Below, piece by piece: positions 50,886 through 59,780 of a stretch of DNA of 64,000 nt. The stretch comes from Colwellia sp. 75C3 (lineage in GTDB: Bacteria; Pseudomonadota; Gammaproteobacteria; Enterobacterales; Alteromonadaceae), in the NCBI RefSeq assembly GCF_002836255.1, contig NZ_PJAU01000032.1, positions 124,001 to 188,000 on the forward strand. The letters run 5' to 3'. The position numbers and the translations under genes are program-made. Position 1 is the stretch's first letter; each line of letters begins with the position of its first letter. The notes under the pieces are model-generated. The model was not told where the DNA came from. It worked only from the letters and a program-made list of their open reading frames with translations, and searched no databases.

Positions 50886-52286
50886 ATGAAACCACTTTTA
50901 TATGTTTTACTGGCGTTATCAGCGGTGCTTTTCCCAAGCATGGCTTTTGCTTCAGAGACAGCACACCAGAGTATTGATTTAACTAGTCACTGGATTGGCT
51001 ACACCGCCATTGCTATTTTTGTACTAGCTTACACACTGGTCATTTTAGAAGAACAATTACATTTACGAAAATCAAAACCAGTACTACTTGCTGCTGGTCT
51101 GATTTGGATATTAATCGCTGCTTACTATAGCGCGAATGGTATGCCACATGCTGCAGAAGTAGCAATTCGTCATAACTTCCTTGAGTACGCTGAGTTATTC
51201 TTCTTTTTATTAGTAGCAATGACCTATATCAACGCCATGCTTGAGCGTGATGTATTCAATGCGCTACGTGATTGGTTAGTTCAGAAAGGCTTTAGCTATA
51301 AAGCGCTTTTCTGGATCACTGGTATTTTAGCCTTCTTCATCTCTCCTATCGCAGATAACTTAACTACAGCACTTATTATGTGTGCGGTAGTATTAGCGGT
51401 CGGTAAAGATGAGCCTAAGTTTGTCGCGATGAGCTGTGTGAATATTGTTGTTGGCGCAAATGCTGGCGGTGCATTCAGTCCATTTGGCGATATCACGACA
51501 TTGATGGTATGGCAGAAAGGCATTGTTCAATTCTCTGAGTTCTTCCACTTATTCTTACCTGCCGTTGTTAACTTTGTTATCCCTGCATTTATTATGCAAT
51601 TCTTCTTACCTTCTGGTAAGCCAAATTCAAGTGATAAACCAACAACTCTTATCAAAAAAGGTGGTTTAACCATCGTCGGTTTATTTATTCTAACCATCAT
51701 TACTGCAGTATGTTTCCATAACTTCTTACACTTACCACCTGTATTTGGCATGATGTTAGGTTTAGCTTACTTAAAATTCTTTGGTTACTACATTCGTAAA
51801 TCAGGTCATGGTGAAATTGATAAATCAGATTTACCAACGAGTCATGAAATTGAAGATGACTTTGACATTTTCGACAAAATAGCTAAAGCTGAGTGGGATA
51901 CCTTATTCTTCTTCTATGGTGTTATTTTAGCAGTGGGCGGGTTAGGCTTTATGGGTTACCTAGGCATGGTTTCTGAATTCATGTACGGTGAGCTAGGTGC
52001 TACCAATGCCAACATTTTAGTCGGTATTTTATCTGCGATTGTTGATAACATCCCGGTCATGTTTGCCGTCTTAACAATGAATCCTGAAATGAACCATACT
52101 CAATGGTTGTTAGTAACATTAACCGCAGGTGTTGGGGGTAGTTTATTATCGGTAGGCTCTGCAGCTGGTGTTGCCTTGATGGGTCAAGCAAGAGGTTATT
52201 ATACTTTCTTCAGTCATCTAAAATGGACTCCTGTGATAGCCCTAGGTTACGCTGCCAGCATTTATGTACATTTACTGATAAACTAA
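50886..52286 (+). CDS. nhaD: Na+/H+ antiporter NhaD
   Basis: Inner-membrane antiporter expelling Na+ (and often Li+), mainly active at alkaline pH. The 466-residue protein has a signal-like first helix (MKPLLYVLLALSAVLFPSMAFASE) and about 11-12 further helices. Conserved blocks are FISPIADNLTTALIMCAVVLAVG, SCVNIVVGANAGGAFSPFGDITTLMVW and GILSAIVDNIPVMFAVLTMNP with polar residues in the membrane. The frame opens at a TTG eight codons upstream, but ATG at 50886 follows AGAGAA and fits the family. It occupies the nhaB position of the E. coli fadR-nhaB-dsbB order. Confidence 0.95.
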   Translation: MKPLLYVLLALSAVLFPSMAFASETAHQSIDLTSHWIGYTAIAIFVLAYTLVILEEQLHLRKSKPVLLAAGLIWILIAAYYSANGMPHAAEVAIRHNFLEYAELFFFLLVAMTYINAMLERDVFNALRDWLVQKGFSYKALFWITGILAFFISPIADNLTTALIMCAVVLAVGKDEPKFVAMSCVNIVVGANAGGAFSPFGDITTLMVWQKGIVQFSEFFHLFLPAVVNFVIPAFIMQFFLPSGKPNSSDKPTTLIKKGGLTIVGLFILTIITAVCFHNFLHLPPVFGMMLGLAYLKFFGYYIRKSGHGEIDKSDLPTSHEIEDDFDIFDKIAKAEWDTLFFFYGVILAVGGLGFMGYLGMVSEFMYGELGATNANILVGILSAIVDNIPVMFAVLTMNPEMNHTQWLLVTLTAGVGGSLLSVGSAAGVALMGQARGYYTFFSHLKWTPVIALGYAASIYVHLLIN

Positions 52287-52298
52287 TAATCCGTATCA

Positions 52299-52325
52299 TA
52301 AGCTTACATAATTAATGTAAGCTTA
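52299..52325. other. Stem-loop 1 in nhaD 3' region
   Basis: TAAGCTTACAT and ATGTAAGCTTA form an 11-bp perfect stem with an AATTA loop, 13 bp past the nhaD stop. No T-run follows. Confidence 0.6.
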
Positions 52326-52329
52326 AAGT

Positions 52330-52357
52330 GAAGAAATACTCAATCGGTAATTTCTTC
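52330..52357. other. Stem-loop 2 in nhaD 3' region
   Basis: GAAGAAAT and ATTTCTTC form an 8-bp perfect stem with a 12-nt loop. It lies directly between stem-loop 1 and the terminator. Confidence 0.5.
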
Positions 52358-52368
52358 ATGGTACTATT

Positions 52369-52398
52369 AAAAAGCTTCTAGCTTGCTAGAGGCTTTTT
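52369..52398 (+). terminator. Rho-independent terminator after nhaD
   Basis: AAAAAGC.TCTAGC pairs with GCTAGA.GCTTTTT across a TT loop with a run of six T. It lies 25 bp before the dsbB start. Confidence 0.82.
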
Positions 52399-52423
52399 TA
52401 TTGAAATTTTTTGAGGATTTTTT

Positions 52424-52942
52424 GTGAACTACTTAAGCAATATCACCACCAGCCAAAAACCATGGTTACTACTGGCAACCTCTGCATTGGGTTTAGAGCT
52501 ATCCGCATTATTCTTCCAGTACGTACTAGATCTAGCACCTTGTATCATGTGTGTGTATCAACGACTTGCTATTTTGGCTATTTTTTCCGCTGGCGCTATC
52601 GGCACGATAGGACATAAAAATATCGTTGCTAGAACCCTAGCTTATGCTTTATGGGGCACTGGCGCGATTTGGGGCCTAATTATTGCGTTAGAACATGTTG
52701 AAATGCAAGAAAATAGCGGTTCACTCTTTTTTAGTTGTGAATTTATACCAAACTTTCCTATCTGGGCCCCATTACATGAGTGGATCCCATTCTTGTTTGA
52801 AGCTACAGGTGATTGTGGCGAAATTAGCTGGCAGTTATTTGACTACAGCATGCCACAATGGATGATTTTTGTTTATGCTTTATATACGATCGCATTCGCT
52901 ATAGTGTTGATTAATCGTCTGGTATCAGCCCATAAGCCATAA
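52424..52942 (+). CDS. dsbB: Disulfide bond formation protein DsbB
   Basis: Inner-membrane quinone reductase that reoxidises periplasmic DsbA. The 172 residues have four helices. The first periplasmic loop carries the redox pair in [10 protein letters not shown] (about residues 39-48), and the second carries FSCEFIPNF and TGDCGEISW with the second cysteine pair. The start codon is GTG at 52424 with GAGG about 9 nt upstream; no ATG gives a complete protein. The position after nhaD mirrors the enterobacterial nhaB-dsbB order. Confidence 0.95.
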   Translation: MNYLSNITTSQKPWLLLATSALGLELSALFFQYVLDLAPCIMCVYQRLAILAIFSAGAIGTIGHKNIVARTLAYALWGTGAIWGLIIALEHVEMQENSGSLFFSCEFIPNFPIWAPLHEWIPFLFEATGDCGEISWQLFDYSMPQWMIFVYALYTIAFAIVLINRLVSAHKP

Positions 52943-53016
52943 GTCTAAGATAATGCAAAAAGAGGATATGCTACAATCAGAGATATCTTCTCTTTTTCTT
53001 ATTTGGGGTATGGTAT

Positions 53017-54150
53017 TTGCCAATCTTTTACCTTGTTCTTATTTCTTCATCATTCACAATTTTTAGCGTTTTAGCATTACCTCTAAAAATTGATATTGCA
53101 CCCCAAACAGACGCAATAAAGCTCGGCATGTCTAATGCCCTGAGTGGCCCAACATCTGACTTAGGTACAGAATTAAAAAAAGGCGCACAAGCTTACTTCA
53201 GTAACCTGAATAAACACGGAGGTATCAATGGCAGATCCGTTGAAATTATTAGTCTCGATGATGGTTATGAACCCAAAAATACGGTAATCAATACTAAAAA
53301 TCTTATTAACGAAGAAGTATTAGCCTTATTTAGTTACGTTGGCACCCCAACCTCTTACGCGATAATGCCTATAATAGCGAAAAGTAAAATCCCCTACCTT
53401 ATGCCATTTACCGGCGCCGATTTTTTACGAACACCTACAAATGCTAATATTTTTAATTTACGAGCGAGTTATTACCAAGAGATAGAAGCGCAGATAGATT
53501 ACTTAATAACGGTACAAAAATATAAAGAAATTGCCTTAGTGATCCAAGCTGATGAGTTTGGATTAGCAGCACAAAGAGCTGTAAATAAAATACTTGGCGA
53601 TAAAAAAATAACAACGGTGATAACTACCCGTTACCGGAGAAATAGTAATGATATTAAAACAGCATTAACCCAATTAGCTGCATATCCTCTTGACGCTGTT
53701 ATCTTTGTTGGTACCTATCAACCCTTCATAAACTTGATAAACTTAGCCCAGCAAGAAGGTTTAGATGTATTATTTACCAGCCTTTCATTTATTGGCAGTC
53801 ATAATTTACTGAATCAAATACCGCGATCTAGTAGAGTTGCCTTAAGCGAGGTGATGCCTGCACCTAAAGAGTGTCATTGGCAACTATGCCAGCAGTTTAT
53901 AACGGATATGGAAAAGGCTGGTTATACAGAATTAAATAGAATTCAGCTGGAAGGTTATCTAAACGCCTTTGTTTTTAGCCAAGTAGCTGAACAATGCAAA
54001 AATCGTTTAAGTCGACAATGTCTATTAAAACAATTTGAGCTGTTTAATTATCAAGATAATACCCTAAACATTAGTTTTAACCGTGAAAATCATCAGGGTA
54101 TGCAGCAAGTCTATTTCTCTTTTAGTAAAGCACTAAAGAGTCAGTACTAA
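53017..54150 (+). CDS. Branched-chain amino-acid-type periplasmic binding protein (Peripla_BP_6)
   Basis: A 377-residue type I periplasmic-binding protein: KLGMSNALSGPTSDLGTELKKGAQAYFSNLNKHGGINGRSVEIISLDDGY near the N terminus, GTPTSYAIMPIIAKSKIPYLMPFTGADFLR, and VIQADEFGLAAQRAVNKIL. The family usually binds amino acids, amides or small organics for ABC uptake, or regulates as AmiC does. It starts at TTG 53017 with GGGG 8 nt upstream; ATGs at 52953 and 53010 are in another frame and soon stop. The hydrophobic N terminus (FYLVLISSSFTIFSVLAL) is a plausible but charge-poor signal peptide. No transporter genes are adjacent. It overlaps the next gene tail-to-tail by 4 bp. Confidence 0.85.
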   Translation: MPIFYLVLISSSFTIFSVLALPLKIDIAPQTDAIKLGMSNALSGPTSDLGTELKKGAQAYFSNLNKHGGINGRSVEIISLDDGYEPKNTVINTKNLINEEVLALFSYVGTPTSYAIMPIIAKSKIPYLMPFTGADFLRTPTNANIFNLRASYYQEIEAQIDYLITVQKYKEIALVIQADEFGLAAQRAVNKILGDKKITTVITTRYRRNSNDIKTALTQLAAYPLDAVIFVGTYQPFINLINLAQQEGLDVLFTSLSFIGSHNLLNQIPRSSRVALSEVMPAPKECHWQLCQQFITDMEKAGYTELNRIQLEGYLNAFVFSQVAEQCKNRLSRQCLLKQFELFNYQDNTLNISFNRENHQGMQQVYFSFSKALKSQY

Positions 54151-55040
54151 CGCCTGCCCTTACTCACTGACCATGTTTCAAAAATAGCGGTACTTATCAC
54201 TAATAGCCCCCCGATCATCGTCAATGGGTCAGGACGTTCATGTAATAGGAAAAATGCTAAGATGCTACCGTATAATGGCTGTAAACAAGATATAAGACCT
54301 GCGGTAGTAGCCGATAAATATCGTAAACTCGATGCAAATAGAGCGTGAGGTATAGCGGTAAATACCACTCCCACTAATAAAAGCAATAACCAATCACTCT
54401 CAGCTACTTTTCCTAGCGGTACCTCAACAAAGAGGCACAACATCAAACAGGCTACTAAGGTTTGATACAACATAGTGTGAGGACCAGAGTAATGAGAAAA
54501 ATATTTCTTCTGCAGGATATTCCTTAATGCAAAAAATACCGCTGAAATTATTCCAGTGATAATGCCTAATGTGACTTGATTTCCAAAACTAACTTCGGGT
54601 ATTAACAGTACAATACCGATAACAACAATCAATGCCGTGATCATGTCTTTTAATTTAGGCACTGTTTTATTAAATAAAGGCTCAATAAAAACTGTTATAA
54701 CGGGATAAGTAAAAAAAGCTATGATGCCGACAGTAACTCCTGCCAATTGCATGCCAGTAAAATAAGTTACCCAATGTATGCCTACCACACATCCTAACAA
54801 GATCGCGATACCATAATCTTTAAAGCTTGTTAAGGTTATCTGTTTTTTTTGCAACGTTAATAACACAAACAATGTTATAGCTGCAATGCCTGTTCGATAA
54901 ACGGTTATATCCAGAGCAGGTAAACCAATAAGTTTAGAAAATAGTGCAGTACCGCCGAAGAGGAAAACTGCAATATGTAAATAGAGCAAGCTTTGCTGTT
55001 CAGCTTTTATTATTGAGGATGTTTGAGAGGTACTTTTCAT
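54147..55040 (-). CDS. EamA/DMT-family transporter
   Basis: A 297-residue inner-membrane protein with about ten helices arranged as two EamA repeats; the second repeat starts near residue 155 (LGIITGIISAVFFALRNILQKKYF) and includes GLISCLQPLYGSILAFFLLHERPDPLTMIGGLLVI. Members export metabolites or amino acids; the substrate here is unknown. It starts at ATG 55040. Its stop overlaps that of the convergent binding-protein gene by 4 bp. Downstream on the same strand as ycgN, but probably unrelated. Confidence 0.88.
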   Translation of the reverse strand: MKSTSQTSSIIKAEQQSLLYLHIAVFLFGGTALFSKLIGLPALDITVYRTGIAAITLFVLLTLQKKQITLTSFKDYGIAILLGCVVGIHWVTYFTGMQLAGVTVGIIAFFTYPVITVFIEPLFNKTVPKLKDMITALIVVIGIVLLIPEVSFGNQVTLGIITGIISAVFFALRNILQKKYFSHYSGPHTMLYQTLVACLMLCLFVEVPLGKVAESDWLLLLLVGVVFTAIPHALFASSLRYLSATTAGLISCLQPLYGSILAFFLLHERPDPLTMIGGLLVISTAIFETWSVSKGRR

Positions 55041-55080
55041 CGGTAACGATACGCTGTTTACATTTTAGTTGAAATATTAC

Positions 55081-55602
55081 TTAATCAATATCATTCAGCG
55101 GCCAGATGACAATGTGATCTTCAAAATTCTCAATACTCACAGCATTATCTTTGACTATTTTTCCTCTCACTGACATACCCGCTTTATGCATAGCTGACTT
55201 CTTGCCATTATGAAGTAAAGGATGCCAGGACGGCATGCCTCGGCCTTCTTGTAGGCGACGATAGGTGCAACTTGGTGGCATAAAAAATACTGCGTCAATA
55301 TTTTCCTGTGTTAAACGAACACAATCAGGTACTAACGTGGTGCGTTGCTCATATTTAGAACACTGGCAAGATTTTTCATTAAGTAAGTGACAAGCAATAT
55401 TAGAATAGAAAATATGCTCACCTTCATTGATATGATCGGTCGGCAAAAGCTCTGACGCTTCATCGGTATCTTCATCATCAATAAACTTGTTTAGGCAACA
55501 TTTAGCACAACCATCGCACAATGACTCCCATTCAGGGCGAGTCATATCTGCTAAGGTTTTAGTTTGCCAAAAAGGCTGCTTTTCTGTGTTTTTATCGATC
55601 AT
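55081..55602 (-). CDS. ycgN: YcgN family cysteine-cluster protein (UPF0260)
   Basis: A 173-residue protein with the eight-cysteine-like pattern of the YkgJ/YcgN group: CDGCAKCCLNK, ACHLLNEKSCQCSKYEQRTTLVPDCVRL and PPSCTYRRLQEGRGMPSWHPLLH. This suggests bound zinc or iron-sulfur; function unknown. Compared with my recollection of E. coli YcgN (153 residues), there is an insert of about 16 residues between DTDE and FYSN (ASELLPTDHINEGEHI). It lies near ycgL, as in enterobacteria. ATG at 55602. Confidence 0.9.
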   Translation of the reverse strand: MIDKNTEKQPFWQTKTLADMTRPEWESLCDGCAKCCLNKFIDDEDTDEASELLPTDHINEGEHIFYSNIACHLLNEKSCQCSKYEQRTTLVPDCVRLTQENIDAVFFMPPSCTYRRLQEGRGMPSWHPLLHNGKKSAMHKAGMSVRGKIVKDNAVSIENFEDHIVIWPLNDID

Positions 55603-55687
55603 TTACTACTACTTACTTTACGAATGAATTGACGAATGGATTTACTTGTTAATTTATACTGAATTTACCAATAAATGCCTTAATAAA

Positions 55688-56731
55688 TCACTGGATAGGT
55701 GGAAACTTAATACGATCAGATAAATGGCCCACAGAGCTGACAAAATAATAAGATAAGTTCCAGTGCATTAAACTCTTATAGTTATCATAAGCAAGATAGA
55801 CACGGCCATTTTTATCATCTGGAAAAACTAGCGCGGCTTTAATATCAACATTAGGTAAATTAGTACCATCTGTACGCCTCACACCTAGTGCTTGCCATTG
55901 AGAGAGGGTTCTTTCTGTTTTAGACCATGCTTTAAGCCAATTTTTTCGACTGCCGGTATTTTTTGGAATGGCTAAGCTATAGTCAAAGTTTTTTGGTAAC
56001 TTAACTTGGCGACCCCAAGTAAGCTCATCACTCCAACCCTCTTTTTGTAAATAATTCGCCATAGATGAAAAAACATCGGCTTGGTTTTGCCAAATATCCT
56101 TTTTACCATCACCATCGCCATCAACAGCATAACCTAGAAAAGATGTCGGCATAAATTGATTTTGACCCATAGCCCCAGCCCATGATCCCTTCATATCTTT
56201 ACTACTAATATGACCTTCATCTAATATAGTTAGTGCTGCCATTAATTGTTTTTTAAAGAAGGTTTCACGACGCCCTTCATAGGCCAATGTTGATAAAGCG
56301 GAGATTACATTATAGCCACCGGTAAACTTACCAAAATTAGTTTCAAGTCCCCACAAAGCGACAATAAAACGTGGTTGAACTTGATATTTTTCACCTATCT
56401 GATTTAACAGTACTTGGTGTTCTTTATACAAGGCTCTCGCTTTATCTACTTTCCATTTGGGTACTCGCTTAGGTAGGTAAGTATCTAGCGTTTCAACATT
56501 TTCAGGCTGACTTCTATCAGCTTTAACTGCACGTTTGTGAAAGGTTACTTGAGAAAAACTATCATTAACTAAATCTTCGCTAAAACCTTTTTCTATTGCC
56601 TCAGCTTTTAGTGTCACTACATACTTAGCAAAGCCTTCTTCAGTAAGCTCAACTTCTGCAGCAATTGATTGATTGATCACACCTACCGTAATAAGGGCTG
56701 ATAAAGCGACAGTTTTGATTAGAAACTTCAT
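55688..56731 (-). CDS. Soluble lytic murein transglycosylase (MltB family)
   Basis: Cleaves peptidoglycan glycan strands to 1,6-anhydro-muropeptides in the periplasm. The 347 residues start with a normal Sec signal peptide (ending SIAA) and have no lipobox, unlike MltB of E. coli. The SLT_2 domain shows VALWGLETNFGKFTGGYNVISALSTLAYEGRR with the catalytic Glu near residue 127, SWAGAMGQNQFMPTSFLGYAVDGDGDGKKDIW near 182, and WGRQVKLPKNFD. The ATG overlaps the ycgL stop codon (TAATG), so the two are translationally coupled. Confidence 0.92.
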   Translation of the reverse strand: MKFLIKTVALSALITVGVINQSIAAEVELTEEGFAKYVVTLKAEAIEKGFSEDLVNDSFSQVTFHKRAVKADRSQPENVETLDTYLPKRVPKWKVDKARALYKEHQVLLNQIGEKYQVQPRFIVALWGLETNFGKFTGGYNVISALSTLAYEGRRETFFKKQLMAALTILDEGHISSKDMKGSWAGAMGQNQFMPTSFLGYAVDGDGDGKKDIWQNQADVFSSMANYLQKEGWSDELTWGRQVKLPKNFDYSLAIPKNTGSRKNWLKAWSKTERTLSQWQALGVRRTDGTNLPNVDIKAALVFPDDKNGRVYLAYDNYKSLMHWNLSYYFVSSVGHLSDRIKFPPIQ

Positions 56732-57024
56732 TAAAAATCCCCTTGCCCTTTTTCAGCTATCATAGCTTTTTTATGTTCTTTTAATAAATCTTCAGGTGGT
56801 GGTGGTAACTGTAAATAAAAACCTTGTTCAACTAAGCTTGCTTTTACTTTTTCTAAGTCAGCCATTGCTAACTTATCTTTAGTGGCTAAATTAATTAAAG
56901 TAACTAAATTTGGTGTACCAAACATCTTCATCAATTCAACAGGAACATCTGAGAATTCATCACGTTTATTAACAAAAAGATAAGTTTGGGCTTTTTTGGA
57001 GCTTTTATAAATAGCACATAGCAT
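56731..57024 (-). CDS. ycgL: YcgL domain protein
   Basis: A 97-residue protein with the YcgL fold (MLCAIYKSSKKAQTYLFVNKRDEFSDVPVELMKMFGTPNLV...QGFYLQLPPPPEDLLKEHK). It is widespread in gammaproteobacteria and often near ycgN, minCDE or rnd; function unknown. Cytosolic, no membrane segment. Its stop overlaps the transglycosylase start. Upstream is a copy of the interspersed repeat, leaving about 145 bp for a promoter. Confidence 0.93.
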   Translation of the reverse strand: MLCAIYKSSKKAQTYLFVNKRDEFSDVPVELMKMFGTPNLVTLINLATKDKLAMADLEKVKASLVEQGFYLQLPPPPEDLLKEHKKAMIAEKGQGDF

Positions 57025-57170
57025 AATGGAGACCTATAGGAAATTGAGATAATAGCATTGAATGTTCAATATATCATGAGCTAAGGGTGAACCCCATAGT
57101 GACTCAATGAAATATTGTTAACGAAAGTGTAAATTTAGCAGATGATTCACATAGAAAACGAAGTTGATAT

Positions 57171-57432
57171 ATACCCATTACCAATCAAGATGCATGTTTC
57201 AGAGTGCTTGAGCAATTTCAATTCAAGGCGCTGTGATGAAATAATGGTTACTCCCTTATAAATCATAGCTACGATGAAGTGATATTGTTCAAGCGCTTCT
57301 TCGATGGGTTTAAAATGACTTTGTACTGCGTTAAATAATCAAACCATAGAGTGACTATGCTTAAATCATTTGCCTTGCCTAAAGTCATTTTAATTCCCAC
57401 TGAAAACCTGCACTTTGAATGGTAACGGGTAT
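57171..57432. repeat. Interspersed repeat, near-full copy B (TACCC-TTACC ends)
   Basis: 262 bp bounded by ATACCCATTACCAATCA on the left and GAATGGTAACGGGTAT on the right. It matches copy A (23610-23875) along its length with scattered substitutions and no large gap. It begins about 145 bp upstream of ycgL and ends 6 bp from the rnd stop codon, so its right end lies in the rnd 3' region. Confidence 0.87.
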
Positions 57433-57438
57433 CAACCG

Positions 57439-58578
57439 CTATTTATAACCTTTTTTAGCGAAATCTAATAAAGGTTGACCAAACAACGGCTCACGCCAAC
57501 TTGATAATAACTCAACTTTATTAGCATTATTGCGAGCCTTATTTAGGTCAAAATACCAGGTTAAAAATTGATTAATCTGTTTTTTTGAAGCTATATTCTC
57601 TATAGCCAAGCCATTATTTTCACCAGCAGCCACTAAAAAAGCTTTTACTTGTTTAAATATTTGCTTGTAACCTGGATATTCATCTAAGCGATCAATTTTA
57701 TCTGGATAGCTATTTACGTCAGCTTGATCTGCCTGAGCTAATACTGCCAGCATAGCTTTGCCTTTATGGCGAATATCAATGGCTTCGGCACCTTCAAGTG
57801 TAGCCATGGCGATAACACTATCTGGATTACTTTGTGCTAGTGCCATTAAGGTATGATCTTTTGCAACAAATCCAATAGGTAAATCACGTGTTTTTGCTTG
57901 CTGAAAACGCCAACTTGCCAGGTATTTTAACGCATTTAACTGCTTAGGGTTTAAACGCCAACTCATCTTAATATTAAGATACATCTCGTTTTCATCTATT
58001 GGCGTAAACTTTTTATCAATCATGCTCTGTGTTTCCAGCTTTGCATAAGCTAAAAATCCAGCTTCAGTTATTTCAGTCAATAATCTAGGATAAAGAGCAA
58101 ATAAATGGTCAACATCAGCACTTGCATAAACCAACTGTTTTTCAGTTAATGGTCTTCTAGTCCAATCGGTACGTGATTCTGACTTATCTAATTCAATGCC
58201 AGTATAATGGTTAACCATGGCTGCATAACCGAGTGATAAACCATGACCTAAAAATGACATAATTATCTGACTATCAATTAAATTGACCGGTTTGCAATTT
58301 CCTGCCGTTAAGAAAACTTCTAAATCTTCAGAACAAGCATGCAACACTTTAGTGATTTTTTCATTAGTGAGTAACGCCCAAAATGGTGTTAAATCCTCAA
58401 TAGCAATAGGATCAATAAGTGCTAATTGCTCTCCATCGCATACCTGAAGTAATCCTAACTTAGCATACAGAGTCCGTGTACGAACAAACTCTGTATCAAT
58501 GGCTAATACTTTAGCGTTAGCCAGTTGTTCACATAACTGATTTAAGCTGTTCTGATCTTCAATTAATTGATAGTGCAT
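57439..58578 (-). CDS. rnd: Ribonuclease D
   Basis: 3'-5' exoribonuclease involved in tRNA 3' maturation. The 379 residues contain the DEDDy exonuclease domain (AIDTEFVRTRTLYAKLGLLQV, ACSEDLEVF, YASADVDHLFALYPRL with the Tyr and last Asp) and HRDC domains (LNPKQLNALKYLASWRFQQAKTRDLPIGFVAKDHTLMALAQ near residue 210). The length matches E. coli (375). It is 20 bp downstream of rluB, probably one operon. Confidence 0.95.
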   Translation of the reverse strand: MHYQLIEDQNSLNQLCEQLANAKVLAIDTEFVRTRTLYAKLGLLQVCDGEQLALIDPIAIEDLTPFWALLTNEKITKVLHACSEDLEVFLTAGNCKPVNLIDSQIIMSFLGHGLSLGYAAMVNHYTGIELDKSESRTDWTRRPLTEKQLVYASADVDHLFALYPRLLTEITEAGFLAYAKLETQSMIDKKFTPIDENEMYLNIKMSWRLNPKQLNALKYLASWRFQQAKTRDLPIGFVAKDHTLMALAQSNPDSVIAMATLEGAEAIDIRHKGKAMLAVLAQADQADVNSYPDKIDRLDEYPGYKQIFKQVKAFLVAAGENNGLAIENIASKKQINQFLTWYFDLNKARNNANKVELLSSWREPLFGQPLLDFAKKGYK

Positions 58579-58598
58579 AATTTTTAGTTCTACTACGG

Positions 58599-59666
58599 CT
58601 ACTTATGGCGACGACGATTACTTTGTTGATTACGTTGCTGATGTTTTTTAACTGAGCGACGAATTCGACGACTCTTGGCATTATCCATAGCCTTTTCATC
58701 AACTTTCACCTTACTCTCAGCTTCAGGTGTCAAATCTACTAACTTACGATAATAGTTCACTTCTTTTAAGTCTAGCTCTCTCCAACCACCCATAGGTAAT
58801 TGACGTTGCATTTCCATATCACCGTAACGTACTCGGATAAGACGACTTACTTGTACATCTTGGCTTTCCCATAAACGACGAACTTCTCGGTTACGTCCTT
58901 CAGATAATACAACATGGAACCAATGATTTCGTCCTTCGCCACCACGGTAAGTTATCTTTTGAAAACGGGCCATACCATCTTCTAATTTAACACCGGTACG
59001 TAACGTTTGTAACATAGCTTCGTTGATTTCACCAAAGACACGTACCGCGTATTCACGTTCGACCTTTTGTGAAGGATGCATTAATCGGTTGGCTAATTCG
59101 CCATCCGTAGTAAATAACAACATACCCGAGGTATTTATATCTAAACGACCAACAGCAACCCAACGGCCTGCATCAAGAGGCGGAAGACGATCAAAAACGG
59201 TAGCTCGTCCTTCAGGGTCTTTACGTGTACACATTTCACCTTCAGGCTTGTTATAGATAAGTACGCGACAAATATCTTCGTCTTGCGCAGTTAGTTTAAC
59301 GTGATGACCATCAAGACGAATTTGTTCAGTACCGCTAATTCTGTCACCTAAAAAAGCGACTTTACCATCAATGCTAACACGACCTTCACTGATCATCGTT
59401 TCCATTTCACGGCGAGAACCTTTACCAGCTCGAGCTAATACTTTTTGTACTTTCTCTGAATCTTTATGAGTTGCGGTTTTAAACTCGACTTTCTCTACTT
59501 TTTCAGGCTCTTTTTTATGCTGCCCTTTTTTACCAACAACCTTTTTCGCAACATCTTTTTTAGTCAAACCTTTCTTGGCACTGCCTTTTTTCTCAGTACC
59601 ACGCGTGCCATATTTTTTATCGATGGCTTCGTCTTTTCTTGTTTGTTTTTTCTTGTCTACCGTCAT
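58599..59666 (-). CDS. rluB: 23S rRNA pseudouridine synthase RluB
   Basis: Makes pseudouridine 2605 in 23S rRNA. The S4 domain ([33 protein letters not shown]) begins near residue 72, and the catalytic RsuA-family domain has [27 protein letters not shown] with the catalytic Asp, then [13 protein letters not shown]. There is a 70-residue Lys-rich N-terminal extension ([17 protein letters not shown]) and a basic C terminus ([18 protein letters not shown]), both probably disordered RNA-binding tails. Upstream of rnd. It starts at ATG 59666. Confidence 0.94.
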   Translation of the reverse strand: MTVDKKKQTRKDEAIDKKYGTRGTEKKGSAKKGLTKKDVAKKVVGKKGQHKKEPEKVEKVEFKTATHKDSEKVQKVLARAGKGSRREMETMISEGRVSIDGKVAFLGDRISGTEQIRLDGHHVKLTAQDEDICRVLIYNKPEGEMCTRKDPEGRATVFDRLPPLDAGRWVAVGRLDINTSGMLLFTTDGELANRLMHPSQKVEREYAVRVFGEINEAMLQTLRTGVKLEDGMARFQKITYRGGEGRNHWFHVVLSEGRNREVRRLWESQDVQVSRLIRVRYGDMEMQRQLPMGGWRELDLKEVNYYRKLVDLTPEAESKVKVDEKAMDNAKSRRIRRSVKKHQQRNQQSNRRRHK

Positions 59667-59780
59667 TATCTTTTACTCTGTTACGTCAGTAGCAGCTCCC
59701 TTGTAGCTAACTTCTGGCTCATTGTTCAGGTTCAATAATCTAATGAAAATTGCAAATGTTTATTTGCAATTTAATTTAGG

